This document shows, one piece after another, positions 9,930 to 21,600 of a stretch of DNA of 64,000 bases. Positions within the stretch are counted from its first letter, which is position 1. Each line of letters starts with the position of its first letter. Position numbers and translations under genes: made by a program. A model generated the notes under the pieces. It saw only the letters and a program-made list of their open reading frames with translations, ran no database searches and was not told the DNA's origin. This DNA is from Acanthochromis polyacanthus (Eukaryota > Chordata > Actinopteri > Pomacentridae): assembly GCF_021347895.1 (NCBI RefSeq), contig NC_067127.1:39447936-39511935 (forward strand), given 5' to 3'.

Positions 9930-10689
9930 TTTGTGCTGAGAACTGTGAGCATTTTAGAATGTGATTTAGAGTCAGAAGCAGATCCAGGAGTGATGAGAGG
10001 ATTATTCCTGTCTGTAAAGGAACAGAGAGAACAAACAAGCATTAGTTCACTAGAACCACTTTCTATGCTCAAACCATAACAGTGACCCGTTCTGTTTTGA
10101 TCATTAAAAGTAACACAGCTGAAAGGGAAGAAGATGAAAGTCATCTGAAATAAACCTGCATGTTTTAAAGCAACCCTTACTTGTTCTGAATTGTAAATAT
10201 TGTATAAAATACAGTGACTAGAGGTTTTCCAGAACAGTGTTCTATAGCAGACTGAACATGTGAGGTTCTAATGACATGATTTTAATCAGAACGGGTTCTG
10301 ATCTAAAGTGGGCTGGTCTGAGGCCTCAAACTCCAGGACTGAAAATGAATCCCACTGCTCAAACTAAGTGGATTTGACTGTGATCTCTGCCTGTTTCCCT
10401 GTCAGTACCATCAGTGATGAAAGCGTTAAAAAGCCTCAATCTCCTCCAGTCTGTTGACTTTAATCATCAGGTTGATCAGAGAACAGACAGCTGCCTCACT
10501 GGAACGTTAGTAGCTGTGACTTGTAGAGGACTGGGATGTTTCTTTCCACTTTCTACAGTCTGCTGCCTGAACTGAGCTCAGAAACACACTATGTTGATGT
10601 GAGCCACTAGTTTTATTAGTGTCTGCATGGAACCAACAGCTGATGGTCAAGTCAGAGAGATTCAGTACGGTCACAAACATTCACACAGC
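9930..10689. other. No gene recognised
   Basis: Single-copy looking AT-rich DNA without recognisable coding or repeat structure. It runs into the T-rich repeat on the right. Confidence 0.4.
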
Positions 10690-11475
10690 ATTTATTAAAT
10701 GATAACTTTGGATGGAGTTTCAGTCTGGATGAGGTTATTTCACATCATTTGTTGTTATTTGAATGTTTTTGTGGTAATTTGGTGACTTTTCATGTTGATT
10801 TTGCAACTTTTTGTGGTGACTTCAGTCTTTATGAGGTTATTTCATGTCATTTGTTGCGTTTTCAGTGTTTTATGATAATTTAGTTACTTAACTATTTTTT
10901 TATACATTTTTTAAAGTGATTTTGAGCCATTTTGTGGTAATTTTTGCATTTTTTTTGGTGTTATTTCAAGTCTTTTTGAGGTTATTTCACATCATTTGTT
11001 GTTATTCAATGTTTTGTGGTAATTTGGTGACTTTTTATGTTGATTTTGCAACTTTTTGTGGTGACTTCAGTCTTTGAGGTTATTTCACAAAATTTGTTTT
11101 TTGAATGTTTTTATGGTAATTTAGTGATTTTTTTTTTTTAATGTCAGTTTTACATTTTTAAAACTGATTTTGCACATTTTTGTGGTGATTTTCCACCTAT
11201 TTGTGGTGATTTTTGTCATTTATGTCATGACATTTGTTGCTATTTTGTGTATTTTTTTTATGGTATTTTTGTGTCTTTGTGATTTTTACACATTTTTAAA
11301 ACTGATTTTGCACATTTTGTGTTAATTTCAGTCTTTATGAGATTATTTCACATGATTTTTTGCTGTTTTGAATGCTTTTATGGTAATTTACTATCTTTTC
11401 ATGTTGATTTTGACTTTTGTAATGTGATTTTTGTACCTTTTTGTGATGATTTTTGCATTTTTTGGGGTAATTTCA
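10690..11475. repeat. T-rich degenerate tandem repeat
   Basis: Phrases of the form GAGGTTATTTCACATCATTT, TGGTAATTTGGTGACTTTT, CATGTTGATTTTGCAACTTT and TTTTGTGGTGA recur in the same order at about 10730, 10830, 10980, 11075 and 11340. Together they form larger units of roughly 100-300 bp made of 20-30-bp diverged pieces. It is strongly T-rich on the plus strand and has no coding potential. It looks like an old minisatellite. Confidence 0.7.
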
Positions 11476-11644
11476 CGTTGTGACTGTGAGTGTGTACATG
11501 AATTTAAACCAAACCTTCAGACATGTTGGGGTGTTTCCAACCAGCAGGAGTTCTCAAACTGATGCTGAAATCAATGTTTTATCAGTAAACATCATTTGTG
11601 TTTGTCAGACAGTTCTAAACATGAGTTGTTCTTATTATCTGTCA

Positions 11645-11744
11645 NNNNNNNNNNNNNNNNNNNNNNNNNNNNNNNNNNNNNNNNNNNNNNNNNNNNNNNN
11701 NNNNNNNNNNNNNNNNNNNNNNNNNNNNNNNNNNNNNNNNNNNN
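11645..11744. other. Assembly gap (100 N)
   Basis: Exactly 100 N characters, a length often used for a gap of unknown size. Single-copy DNA lies on the left and satellite on the right, so the true distance and even the adjacency are not established. Confidence 0.98.
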
Positions 11745-14700
11745 AGTGAGATTGGCATAGGGAGGATAGCAGTGAGTCAGATACGGAGTATAGCTCGGTG
11801 GGTGAGTGAGATAGGGAGTATAGGAGTGAGTGAGAAAGGCCAAGGAGTATAGCTCAGTGGGTAGAGCGACTGGCTGGCACCCGGGAGGCTGGGGATCGAT
11901 TCCAGGTGTGAGTGAGTGAGATTGGCATAGGGAGGACAGCAGTGAGTGAGATAGGCTTAGGGAGTATCGGAGTGAGTGAGATAGGCGTAGGGAGTATAGC
12001 TCAGTGGGTGGGTGAGATAGGCATAGGGAGTATAGTTCAGTCGGTGAGTGAGAAAGTAATAGGGAGTATAGCTCAGTGGGAAGAGTGGCTGGCTGGCACC
12101 CGGGAGGCCGGGGTTCGATTCCAGGTGGGAGTGAGTGAGATAGGCATAGGGAGTATAGCTCAGTGGGAAGAGTGGCTGGCTGGCACCCGGGAGGCCGGGG
12201 TTCGATTCCAGGTGTGAGTGAGATAGGCATAGGGAGTATAGGAGTGACTGAGTGAGTGAGATAGGCAGAGGGAGGATTGCAGCCAGTCAGTGAGATAGGG
12301 AGCATAGCTCACTGGGTGAGTGAGATAGGCATAGGCAGTATAGCTCAGTGGGTAGAAGGCTGGCTGTCACCCGGGAGACCGGGGATCGATTCCAGGTGTG
12401 AGTGAGTGAGAGTGGCATAGGGAGGATAGCAGTGAGTGAGTGAGTGACATAGGCATAGGGAGTATATCTCAGTGGGAAGAGTGGCTGGCTGGCACCCGGG
12501 AGGCCGGGGTTCGATTCCAGGTGTGAGTGAGTGAGATTGGCATAGGGAGGATAGCAGTGAGTGAGATAGGGAGTATAGCTCAGGGGTGAATGAGATAGGG
12601 AGTATAGGAGTGAGTGAGAAAGGCCAAGGAGTATAGCTCAGTGGGTAGAGTGACTGGCTGGCACCCGGGAGGCTGGGGATCGATTCCAGTGAGTGAGTGA
12701 GATTGGCATAGGGAGGATAGCTCAGTGAGTGAGAGATTGGCATAGGGAGGATAGCAGTGAGTGAGATAGGGAGTATAGCTCAGTGGGTGAGTGTGAGAGG
12801 GAGTATAGGAGTGAGTGAGAAAGGCCAAGGAGTATAGCTCAGGGGTAGAGTGACTGGCTGGCACCTGGGAGGCTGGGGATCGATTCCAGTGTGTGAGTGA
12901 GTGAGATTGGCATCGGGAGGATAGCAGTGAGTGAGATAGGGAGTATCGCTCAGTGGGTGAGTGAGATAGGGAGTATAAGAGTGAGTAAGAAAGGCCAAGG
13001 AGTTTTGCTCAGTGGGTAGAGTGACTGGCTGGCACCCGGAGGCTGGGGATCGATTCCAGGTGTGAGTGAGTGAGATTGGCATAGGGAGGATAGCAGTGAG
13101 TGAGATAGGGAGTATAGCTCAGTGGGTGAGTGTGAGAGGAGTATCGGAGTGAGAGAAAGGCCAAGGAGTATAGCTCAGTGGGTAGAGTGACTGGCTGGCA
13201 CCCGGGAGGCTGGGGATCGATTCAAGTTGTGAGTGAGATTGGCATAGGGAGGATAGCAGTGAGTGAGATAGGGAGTATAGCTCAGTGGGTGAGTGAGATA
13301 GGGAGTATAGGAGTGAGTGAGAAAGGCCAAGGAGTATAGCTCAGTGGGTAGAGTGACTGGCTGGCACCCGGGAGGTTGGGTATCGATTAAAGGTGTGAGT
13401 GAGAAAGATTGGCATAGGGAGGATAGCAGTGAGTGAGATAGGGAGTATAGCTCAGTGGTGAGTAGATAGGGAGTATAGCTCAGTGGTGAGTGTGATAGGG
13501 AGTATAGGAGTTAGTGAGAAAGGCCAAGGAGTATAGCTCAGGGGGTAGAGTGTCTGGCTGGCACCCGGGAGGCTGGGGATCGATTCCAGGTGTGAGTGAG
13601 ATTGGCATCGGGAGGATAGCAGTGAGTGAGATAGGGAGTATCGCTCAGTGGGTGAGTGAGATAGGGAGTATAGGAGTGAGTGAGAAAGGCCAAGTATAGC
13701 TCAGTGGGTGAGTGTGATAGGGAGTATAGGAGTGAGAAAGGCCAAGGAGTATAGCTCAGTGGGTAGAGTGACTGGCTGGCACCTGGGAGGCTGGGGATCG
13801 ATTCCAGTGTGGAGTGAGTGAGATTGGCATAGGGAGGATAGCCAAAATCAGTGAGATAGGGAGTATAGCAGTGGGTAGTGTGATAGGGAGTATAGCTCAG
13901 TGGTGAGTGTGATAGGGAGTATAGGAGTGAGTGAGAAAGGCAAGGAGTATAGCTCAGTGGGTAGAGTGACTGGCTGGCACCCGGAGGCTGGGGATCGATT
14001 TCCAGTGTGAGTGAGTGAGATTGGCATAGGGAGGATAGCAGTGAGTGAGTGAATAGGGAGTATAGCTCAGTGGTGAGTGAGATAGGGAGTATTAACGAGT
14101 GAGTGAGAATGGCCAAGGAGTATAGCTCAGTGGGTAGAGTGGCTGGCTGGCACCCTGGGAGGCTGGGATCGATTCCAGGTGTGAGTGAGTGAGATTGGCA
14201 TAGGGAGGATAGCAGTGAGTCAGATAGGAGTATAGCTCAGTGGGTGAGTGAGATAGGGAATATAGGAGTGAGTGAGAAAGGCCAAGGAGTATAGCTCAGT
14301 GGGTAGAGTGACTGGCTGGCACCCGGGAGGCTGGGGATCGATTCCAGGTGTGAGTGAGTGAGATTGGCATAGGGAGGACAGCAGTGAGAGAGTGAGATAC
14401 GCTTAGGGAGTATCGGAGTGAGTGAGATAGGCGTAGGGAGTATAGCTCAGTGGGTGGGTGAGATAGGCATAGGGAGTATAGTTCAGTCGGTGAGTGAGAA
14501 AGTAATAGGGAGTATAGCTCAGTGGGAAGAGTGGCTGGCTGGCACCCGGGAGGCCGGGGTTCGATTCCAGGTGGGAGTGAGTGAGATAGGCATAGGGAGT
14601 ATAGCTCAGTGGGAAGAGTGGCTGGCTGGCACCCGGGAGGCCGGGGTTCGATTCCAGGTGTGAGTGAGATAGGCATAGGGAGTATAGGAGTGACTGAGTG

Positions 14701-17700
14701 AGTGAGATAGGCAGAGGGAGGATTGCAGCCAGTCAGTGAGATAGGGAGCATAGCTCACTGGGTGAGTGAGATAGGCATTGGCAGTATAGCTCAGTGGGTT
14801 AGAGAGGCTGGTTGTCACCCGGGAGACCGGGATCGATTCCAGGTGTGAGTGAGTGAGAGTGGCATAGGGAGGATAGCAGTGAGTGAGTGAGTGAGATAGG
14901 CATAGGGAGTATATCTCAGTGGGAAGAGTGGCTGGCTGGCACCCGGGAGGCCGGGGTTCGATTCCAGGTGTGAGTGAGTGAGATTGGCATAGGGAGGATA
15001 GCAGTGAGTGAGATAGGGAGTATAGCTCAGTGGGTGAGTGTGAGAGGGAGTATAGGAGTGAGTGAGAAAGGCCAAGGAGTATAGCTCAGTGGGTAGAGTG
15101 ACTGGCTGGCACCCGGAGGCTGGGGATCGATTCCAGGAGCGAGTGAGATTGGCATAGGGAGGATAGCAGTGAGTGAGATAGGGAGTATAGCTCAGTGGGT
15201 GAGTGAGATAGGGAGTATAGGAGTGAGTGAGAAAGGCCAAGGAGTATAGCTCAGTGGGTGAGTGTGATAGGGAGTATAGGAGTGAGTGAGAAAGGCCAAG
15301 GAGTATAGCTCAGTGGGTAGAGTGACTGGCTGGCACCCGGGAGGATGGGATCGATTCCAGTTGTGAGTGAGTGAGATTGGCATAGGGAGGATAGCAGTGA
15401 GTGAGATAGGGAGTATAGCTCAGTGGGTGAGTGAGATAGGGAGTATAGGAGTGAGTGAGAAAGGCCAAGGAGTATAGCTCAGTGGGTGAGTGTGATAGGG
15501 AGTATCGGAGTGAGTGAGAAAGGCCAAGGAGTATAGCTCAGTGGGTAGAGTGACTGGCTGGCACCCGGGAGGCTGGGGATCGGTTCCAGGTGTGAGTGAG
15601 TGAGATTGGCATAGGGAGGATAGCTCAGTAGGTGAGTGTGATAGGGAGTATAGGAGTGAGTGAGAAAGGCCAAGGAGTATAGCTCAGTGGGTGAGTGTGA
15701 TAGGGAGTATAGGAGTGAGTGAGAAAGGCCAAGGAGTATAGCTCAGTGGGTAGAGTGACTGGCTGGCACCCGGGAGGCTGGGGATCGATTCCAGGTGTGA
15801 GTGAGTGAGATTGGCATAGGGAGGATAGCAGTGAGTGAGTGAGATAGGGAGTATAGCTCAGTGGGTGAGTGAGATAGGGAGTATACAAGTGAGTGAGAAA
15901 GGCCAAGGAGTATAGCTCAGTGGGTAGAGTGACTGGCTGGCACCTGGGAGGCTGGGGATCGATTCCAGGTGTGAGCGAGTGAGATTGGCATATGGAGGAC
16001 GTGATTGAGTGAGTGAGTGAGTGAGATAGGCTTAGGGAGTATCGGAGTGAGTGAGATAGGCGTAGGGAGTATAGCTCAGTGGGTGGGTGAGATAGGCATA
16101 GGGAGTATAGTTCAGTGGGTGGGTGAGATAGGCATAGGGAGTATAGTTCAGTTGGTGAGTGAGAAAGTAATAGGGAGTATAGCTCAGTGGGAAGAGTGGC
16201 TGGCTGGCACCCGGGAGGCCGGGGTTCGATTCCAGGTGGGAGTGAGTGAGATAGGCATCGGGAGTATAGCTCAGTGGGAAGAGTGGCTGGCTGGCACCCG
16301 GAGGCCGGGGTTCGATTCCAGGTGTGAGTGAGATAGGCATAGGGAGTATAGGAGTGACTGTGTGAGTGAGATAGGCAGAGGGAGGATTGCAGCCAGTCAG
16401 TGAGATAGGGAGCATAGCTCACTGGTGAGTGAGATAGGCATAGGCAGTATAGCTCAGTGTGGTAGAGAGGCTGGCTGTCACCCGGGAGACCGGGGATCGA
16501 TCCAGTGTGAGTGAGTGAGAGTGGCATAGGAGGATAGCAGTGGTGGTGAGTGAGATAGCATAGGGAGTATATCTCAGTGGGAAGAGTGGCTGGCTGGCAC
16601 CCGGGAGGCCGGGGTTCGATTCCAGGTGGGAGTGAGTGAGATAGGCATAGGGAGTATAGCTCAGTGGGAAGAGTGGCTGGCTGGCACCCGGAGGCGGTGT
16701 TCGATTCCAGGTGTGAGTGAGTGAGATTGGCATTAGGGAGGATTAGCAGTGATGAGATAGGGAGTATAGCTCAGTGGGTGAATGAGATAGGGAGTATGTG
16801 AGTGAGAAAGGCCAAGGAGTATAGCTCAGTGGGTAGAGTGACTGGCTGGCACCCGGGAGGCTGGGGATCGATTCCAGGTGTGAGTGAGTGAGATTGGCAT
16901 AGGGAGGATAGCTCAGTGGGTGAGTGAGATAGGGGGTAGAGCTCAGTGGGTGAGTGTGACAGGGAGTATAGGAGTGAGTGAGAAAGGCCAAGGAGTATCG
17001 CTCAGTGGGTAGAGTGACTGGCTGGCACCCGGGAGGCTGGGGATCGATTCCAGGTGTGAGTGAGTGAGATTGGCATAGGGAGGATAGCTCAGTGGGTGAG
17101 TGAGATAGGGGGTAGAGCTCAGTGGGTGAGTGAGATAGGGAGTACAGCTCAGTGGGTGAGTGTGATAGGGAGTATAGGAGTGAGTGAGAAAGGCCAAGGA
17201 GTATAGGTCAGTGGGTAGACTGACTGGCTGGCACCCGGGAGGCTGGGGATCGATTCCAGGTGTGAGTGATTGAGATTGGCATAGGGAGGATAGCAGTGAG
17301 TGAGATAGGGAGTATAGCTCAGTGGGTGAGTGTGAGAGGGAGTATCGGAGTGAGTGAGAAAGGCCAAGGAGCACAGCTCAGTGGGTGAGTGTGATAGGGA
17401 GTATAGGAGTGAGTGAGAAAGGCCAAGGAGTGTAGCTCAGTGGGTAGAGTGAGTGACTGGCTGGCACCCGGGAGGCTGGGGATCGATTCCAGGTGTGAGT
17501 GAGTGAGATTGGCAAAGGGAGGATAGCAGTGAGTGAGATTGGGAGTATAGCTCAGTGGGTGAGTGAGATAGGGAGTATAGCTCAGTGGGTGAGTGTGATA
17601 GGGAGTATAGGAGTGAGTGAGAAAAGCCAAGGAGTATAGCTCAGTGGGTAGAGTGACTGGCTGGCACCCGGGAGGCTGGGGATCGATTCCAGGAGTGAGT

Positions 17701-18633
17701 GAGATTGGCATAGGGAGGATAGCAGTGAGTGAGATAGGGAGTATCGCTCAATGGGTGAGTGTGATAGGGAGTACAGCTCAGTGGGTGAGTGAGATAGGGA
17801 GTATAGGAGTGAGTGAGAAAGGCCAAGGAGTATAGCTCAGTGGGTGAGTGTGATAGGGAGTATAGGAGTGAGTGAGAAAGGCCAAGGAGTATAGCTCAGT
17901 GGGTAGAGTGACTGGCTGGCACCCGGGAGGCTGGGGATCGATTCCAGTTGTGAGTGAGTGAGATTGGCATAGGGAGGATAGCAGTGAGTGAGATAGGGAG
18001 TATAGCTCAGTGGGTGAGTGTGATAGGGAGTATAGGAGTGAGTGAGAAAGGCCAAGGAGTATAGCTCAGTGGGTAGAGTGACTGGCTGGCACCCGGGAGG
18101 CTGGGGATCGATTCCAAGTGTGAGTGAGTGAGATTGGCATAGGGAGGATAGCTCAGTGGGTGAGTGAGACAGGGAGTATAGCTCAGTGGGTGAGTGAGAT
18201 AAGCATAGAGATTATAGGAGTGAGTGAGTGTGGTTGGCCAAGGAGTATAGCTCAGTGGGTAGAGTGGCTGGCTAGCACCTGGGAGGCTGGGGATCGATTC
18301 CAGGTGTGAGTGAGTGAGATTGGCATAGGGAGGATAGCAGTGAGTGAGATAGGGAGTATAGCTCAGTGGGTGAGTGAGATAGGGAATATAGGAGTGAGTG
18401 AGAAAGGCCAAGGAGTATAGCTCAGTGGGTAGAGTGACTGGCTGGCACCCGGGAGGCTGGGGATCGATTCCAGGTGTGAGTGAGTGAGATTGGCATAGGG
18501 AGGACAGCAGTGAGTGAGTGAGATACGCTTAGGGAGTATCGGAGTGAGTGAGATAGGCGTAGGGAGTATAGCTCAGTGGGTGGGTGAGATAGGCATAGGG
18601 AGTATAGTTCAGTCGGTGAGTGAGAAAGTAATA

Positions 18634-18697
18634 GGGAGTATAGCTCAGTGGGAAGAGTGGCTGGCTGGCACCCGGGAGGCCGGGGTTCGATTCCAGG
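18634..18697 (+). repeat. Example tRNA-like unit with intact A- and B-boxes
   Basis: In tRNA numbering this copy reads GGGAGTA (1-7), TA, GCTC/GAGT D-stem with an AGTGGGAA loop, G26, anticodon stem GCTGG/CCGGG (four of five pairs), loop CTGGCAC with anticodon-position GGC (18667-18669), variable AGGC-type loop, and a T-arm with TTCGATT. The T-stem pairs poorly. The sequence after it (TGTGAGT) cannot pair with the acceptor 5' strand, so this is a tRNA-derived module like the head of a SINE, not a working tRNA gene. The 5' half resembles tRNA-Cys by eye, but the anticodon position would decode alanine. The parent tRNA is unresolved. Confidence 0.7.
18641..18694 (+). promoter_or_regulatory. Pol III type-2 internal promoter boxes (example copy)
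   Basis: TAGCTCAGTGGG at 18641-18652 matches the A-box consensus TRGCNNAGYNGG at every position. GGTTCGATTCC at 18684-18694 matches the B-box consensus GGTTCGANTCC at every position. Their starts are 43 bp apart, as in a real tRNA gene. The same exact pair recurs in the marker blocks along the array, while the commoner monomer has GGATCGATTCC instead. Whether transcription factor IIIC binds is unknown. Confidence 0.65.
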
Positions 18698-21600
18698 TGG
18701 GAGTGAGTGAGATAGGCATAGGGAGTATAGCTCAGTGGGAAGAGTGGCTGGCTGGCACCCGGGAGGCCGGGGTTCGATTCCAGGTGTGAGTGAGATAGGC
18801 ATAGGGAGTATAGGAGTGACTGAGTGAGTGAGATAGGCAGAGGGAGGATTGCAGCCAGTCAGTGAGATAGGGAGCATAGCTCACTGGGTGAGTGAGATAG
18901 GCATAGGCAGTATAGCTCAGTGGGTAGAGAGGCTGGTTGTCACCCGGGAGACCGGGGATCGATTCCAGGTGTGAGTGAGTGAGAGTGGCATAGGGAGGAT
19001 AGCAGTGAGTGAGTGAGTGAGATAGGCATAGGGAGTATATCTCAGTGGGAAGAGTGGCTGGCTGGCACCCGGGAGGCCGGGGTTCGATTCCAGGTGTGAG
19101 TGAGTGAGATTGGCATAGGGAGGATAGCAGTGAGTGAGATTGGGAGTATAGCTCAGTGGGTGAATGAGAGAGGGAGTATAGGAGTGAGTGAGAAAGGCCA
19201 AGGAGTATAGCTCAGTGGGTAGAGTGACTGGCTGGCACCCGGGAGGCTGGGGATCGATTCCAGGAGTGAGTGAGATTGGCATAGGGAGGATAGCAGTGAG
19301 TGAGATGGGGAGTATACCCACTGAGTATAGCTCAGTGGGTGAGTGTGATAGGGAGTATAGCTCAGTGGGTGAGTGAGATAGGGAGTATAGGAGTGAGTGA
19401 GAAAGGCCAAGGAGTATAGCTCAGTGGGTGAGTGTGATAGGGAGTATAGGAGTGAGTGAGAAAGGCCAAGGAGTATAGCTCAGTGGGTAGAGTGACTGGC
19501 TGGCACCCGGGAGGTTGGGTATCGATTAAAGGTGTGAGTGAGAAAGATTGGCATAGGGAGGATAGCAGTGAGTGAGATAGGGAGTATAGCTCAGTGGGTG
19601 AGTAAGATAGGGAGTATAGCTCAGTGGGTGAGTGTGATAGGGAGTATAGGAGTTAGTGAGAAAGGCCAAGCAGTATAGCTCAGGGGGTAGAGTGTCTGGC
19701 TGGCACCCGGGAGGCTGGGGATCGATTCCAGGTGTGAGTGAGATTGGCATCGGGAGGATAGCAGTGAGTGAGATAGGGAGTATCGCTCAGTGGGTGAGTG
19801 AGATAGGGAGTATAAGAGTGAGTAAGAAAGGCCAAGGAGTATAGCTCAGTGGGTAGAGTGACTGGCTGGCACCCGGGAGGCTGGGGATCGATTCCAGGTG
19901 TGAGTGAGTGAGATTGGCATAGGGAGGATAGCAGTGAGTGAGATAGGGAGTATAGCTCAGTGGGTGAGTGTGAGAGGGAGTATAGGAGTGAGTGAGAAAG
20001 GCCAAGGAGTATAGCTCAGTGGGTAGAGTGACTGGCTGGCACCCGGGAGGCTGGGGATCGATTGCAGGAGCGAGTGAGATTGGCATAGGGAGGATAGCAG
20101 TGAGTGAGATAGGGAGTATAGCTCAGTGGGTGAGTGAGATAGGGAGTATAGGAGTGAGTGAGAAAGGCCAAGGAGTATAGCTCAGTGGGTGAGTGAGATA
20201 GGGAGTATAGGAGTGAGTAAGAAAGGCCAAGGAGTATAGCTCAGTGGGTAGAGTGACCGGCTGGCACCCGGGAGGTTGGGTATCGATTAAAGGTGTGAGT
20301 GAGAAAGATTGGCATAGGGAGGATAGCAGTGAGTGAGATAGGTAGTATAGCTCAGTGGGTGAGTGAGATAGGGAGTATAGGAGTGAGTGAGAAAGGCCAA
20401 GGAGTATAGCTCAGTGGGTAGAGTGACTGGCTGGCACCTGGGAGGCTGGGGATCGATTCCAGGTGTGAGTGAGTGCGTGAGATTGGCATAGGGAGGATCG
20501 CAGTGAGTGAGATAGGGAGTATCGCTCAGTGGTTGAGTGAGATAGGGAGTATAGGAGTGAGTAAGAAAGGCCAAGGAGTATAGCTCAGTGGGTAGAGTGA
20601 CTGGCTCGCACCCGGGAGGCTGGGGATCGATTCCAGTTGTGAGTGAGTGAGATTGGCATAGGGAGGATAGCAGTGAGTGAGATAGGGAGTCTAGCTCAGT
20701 GGGTGAGTGAGATAGGGAGTATAGGAGTGAGTGAGAAAGGCCAAGGAGTATAGCTCAGTGGGTGAGTGTGATAGGGAGTATAGGAGTGAGAAAGGCCAAG
20801 GAGTATAGCTCAGTGGGTAGAGTGACTGGCTGGCACCTGGGAGGCTGGGGATCGATTCCAGGTGTGAGTGAGTGAGATTGGCATAGGGAGGATAGCAGTC
20901 AGTGAGATAGGGAGTATAGCTCAGTGGGTGAGTGTGATAGGGAGTATAGCTCAGTGGGTGAGTGTGATAGGGAGTATAGGAGTGAGTGAGAAAGGCCAAG
21001 GAGTATAGCTCAGTGGGTAGAGTGACTGGCTGGCACCCGGGAGGCTGGGGATCGATTCCAGGTGTGAGTGAGTGAGATTGGCATAGGGAGGATAGCAGTG
21101 AGTGAGTGAGATAGGGAGTATAGGTCAGTGGGTGAGTGAGATAGGGAGTATACGAGTGAGTGAGAATGGCCAAGGAGTATAGCTCAGTGGGTAGAGTGGC
21201 TGGCTGGCACCTGGGAGGCTGGGGATCGATTCCAGGTGTGAGTGAGTGAGATTGGCATAGGGAGGATAGCAGTGAGTGAGATAGGGAGTATAGCTCAGTG
21301 GGTGAGTGAGATAGGGAATATAGGAGTGAGTGAGAAAGGCCAAGGAGTATAGCTCAGTGGGTTGAGTGACTGGCTGGCACCCGGGAGGCTGGGGATCGAT
21401 TCCAGGTGTGAGTGAGTGAGATTGGCATAGGGAGGACAGCAGTGAGAGAGTGAGATACGCTTAGGGAGTATCGGAGTGAGTGAGATAGGCGTAGGGAGTA
21501 TAGCTCAGTGGGTGGGTGAGATAGGCATAGGGAGTATAGTTCAGTCGGTGAGTGAGAAAGTAATAGGGAGTATAGCTCAGTGGGAAGAGTGGCTGGCTGG

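Larger units (their letters stand above)
18490..18960 (+). repeat. Marker block with paired exact-B-box units (1 of 13)
   Basis: This block contains GGCTTAGGG/ACGCTTAGGG-type spacers, two successive tRNA-like units with the exact GGTTCGATTCC box, and a diagnostic GATTGCAGCCAGTCAGTGAG. That tag occurs 13 times, starting at 12275, 14721, 16385, 18847, 21779, 23217, 25923, 28855, 30479, 32001, 33779, 36360 and 38137. The copy near 25.8 kb has lost one tRNA-like unit (87 bp). The spacing between blocks is 1.4-2.9 kb and repeats exactly in places (2932 bp twice; 1778 and 1777 bp). Confidence 0.85.

Noticed and set aside
15625..16527. A 300-codon minus-strand open frame, and many 60-240-codon relatives, rich in LTHSYTPYLTHP-type repeats
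   Set aside because: Open frames appear on both strands through the satellite because stop codons are rare in the monomer. The phase changes with each 170-bp monomer, and there is no start context or domain. They are satellite by-products.
18526..18540. TTAGGG in marker blocks as interstitial telomere repeat
   Set aside because: Only single hexamers occur, as part of GCTTAGGGAGTAT in the satellite, with no tandem TTAGGG.
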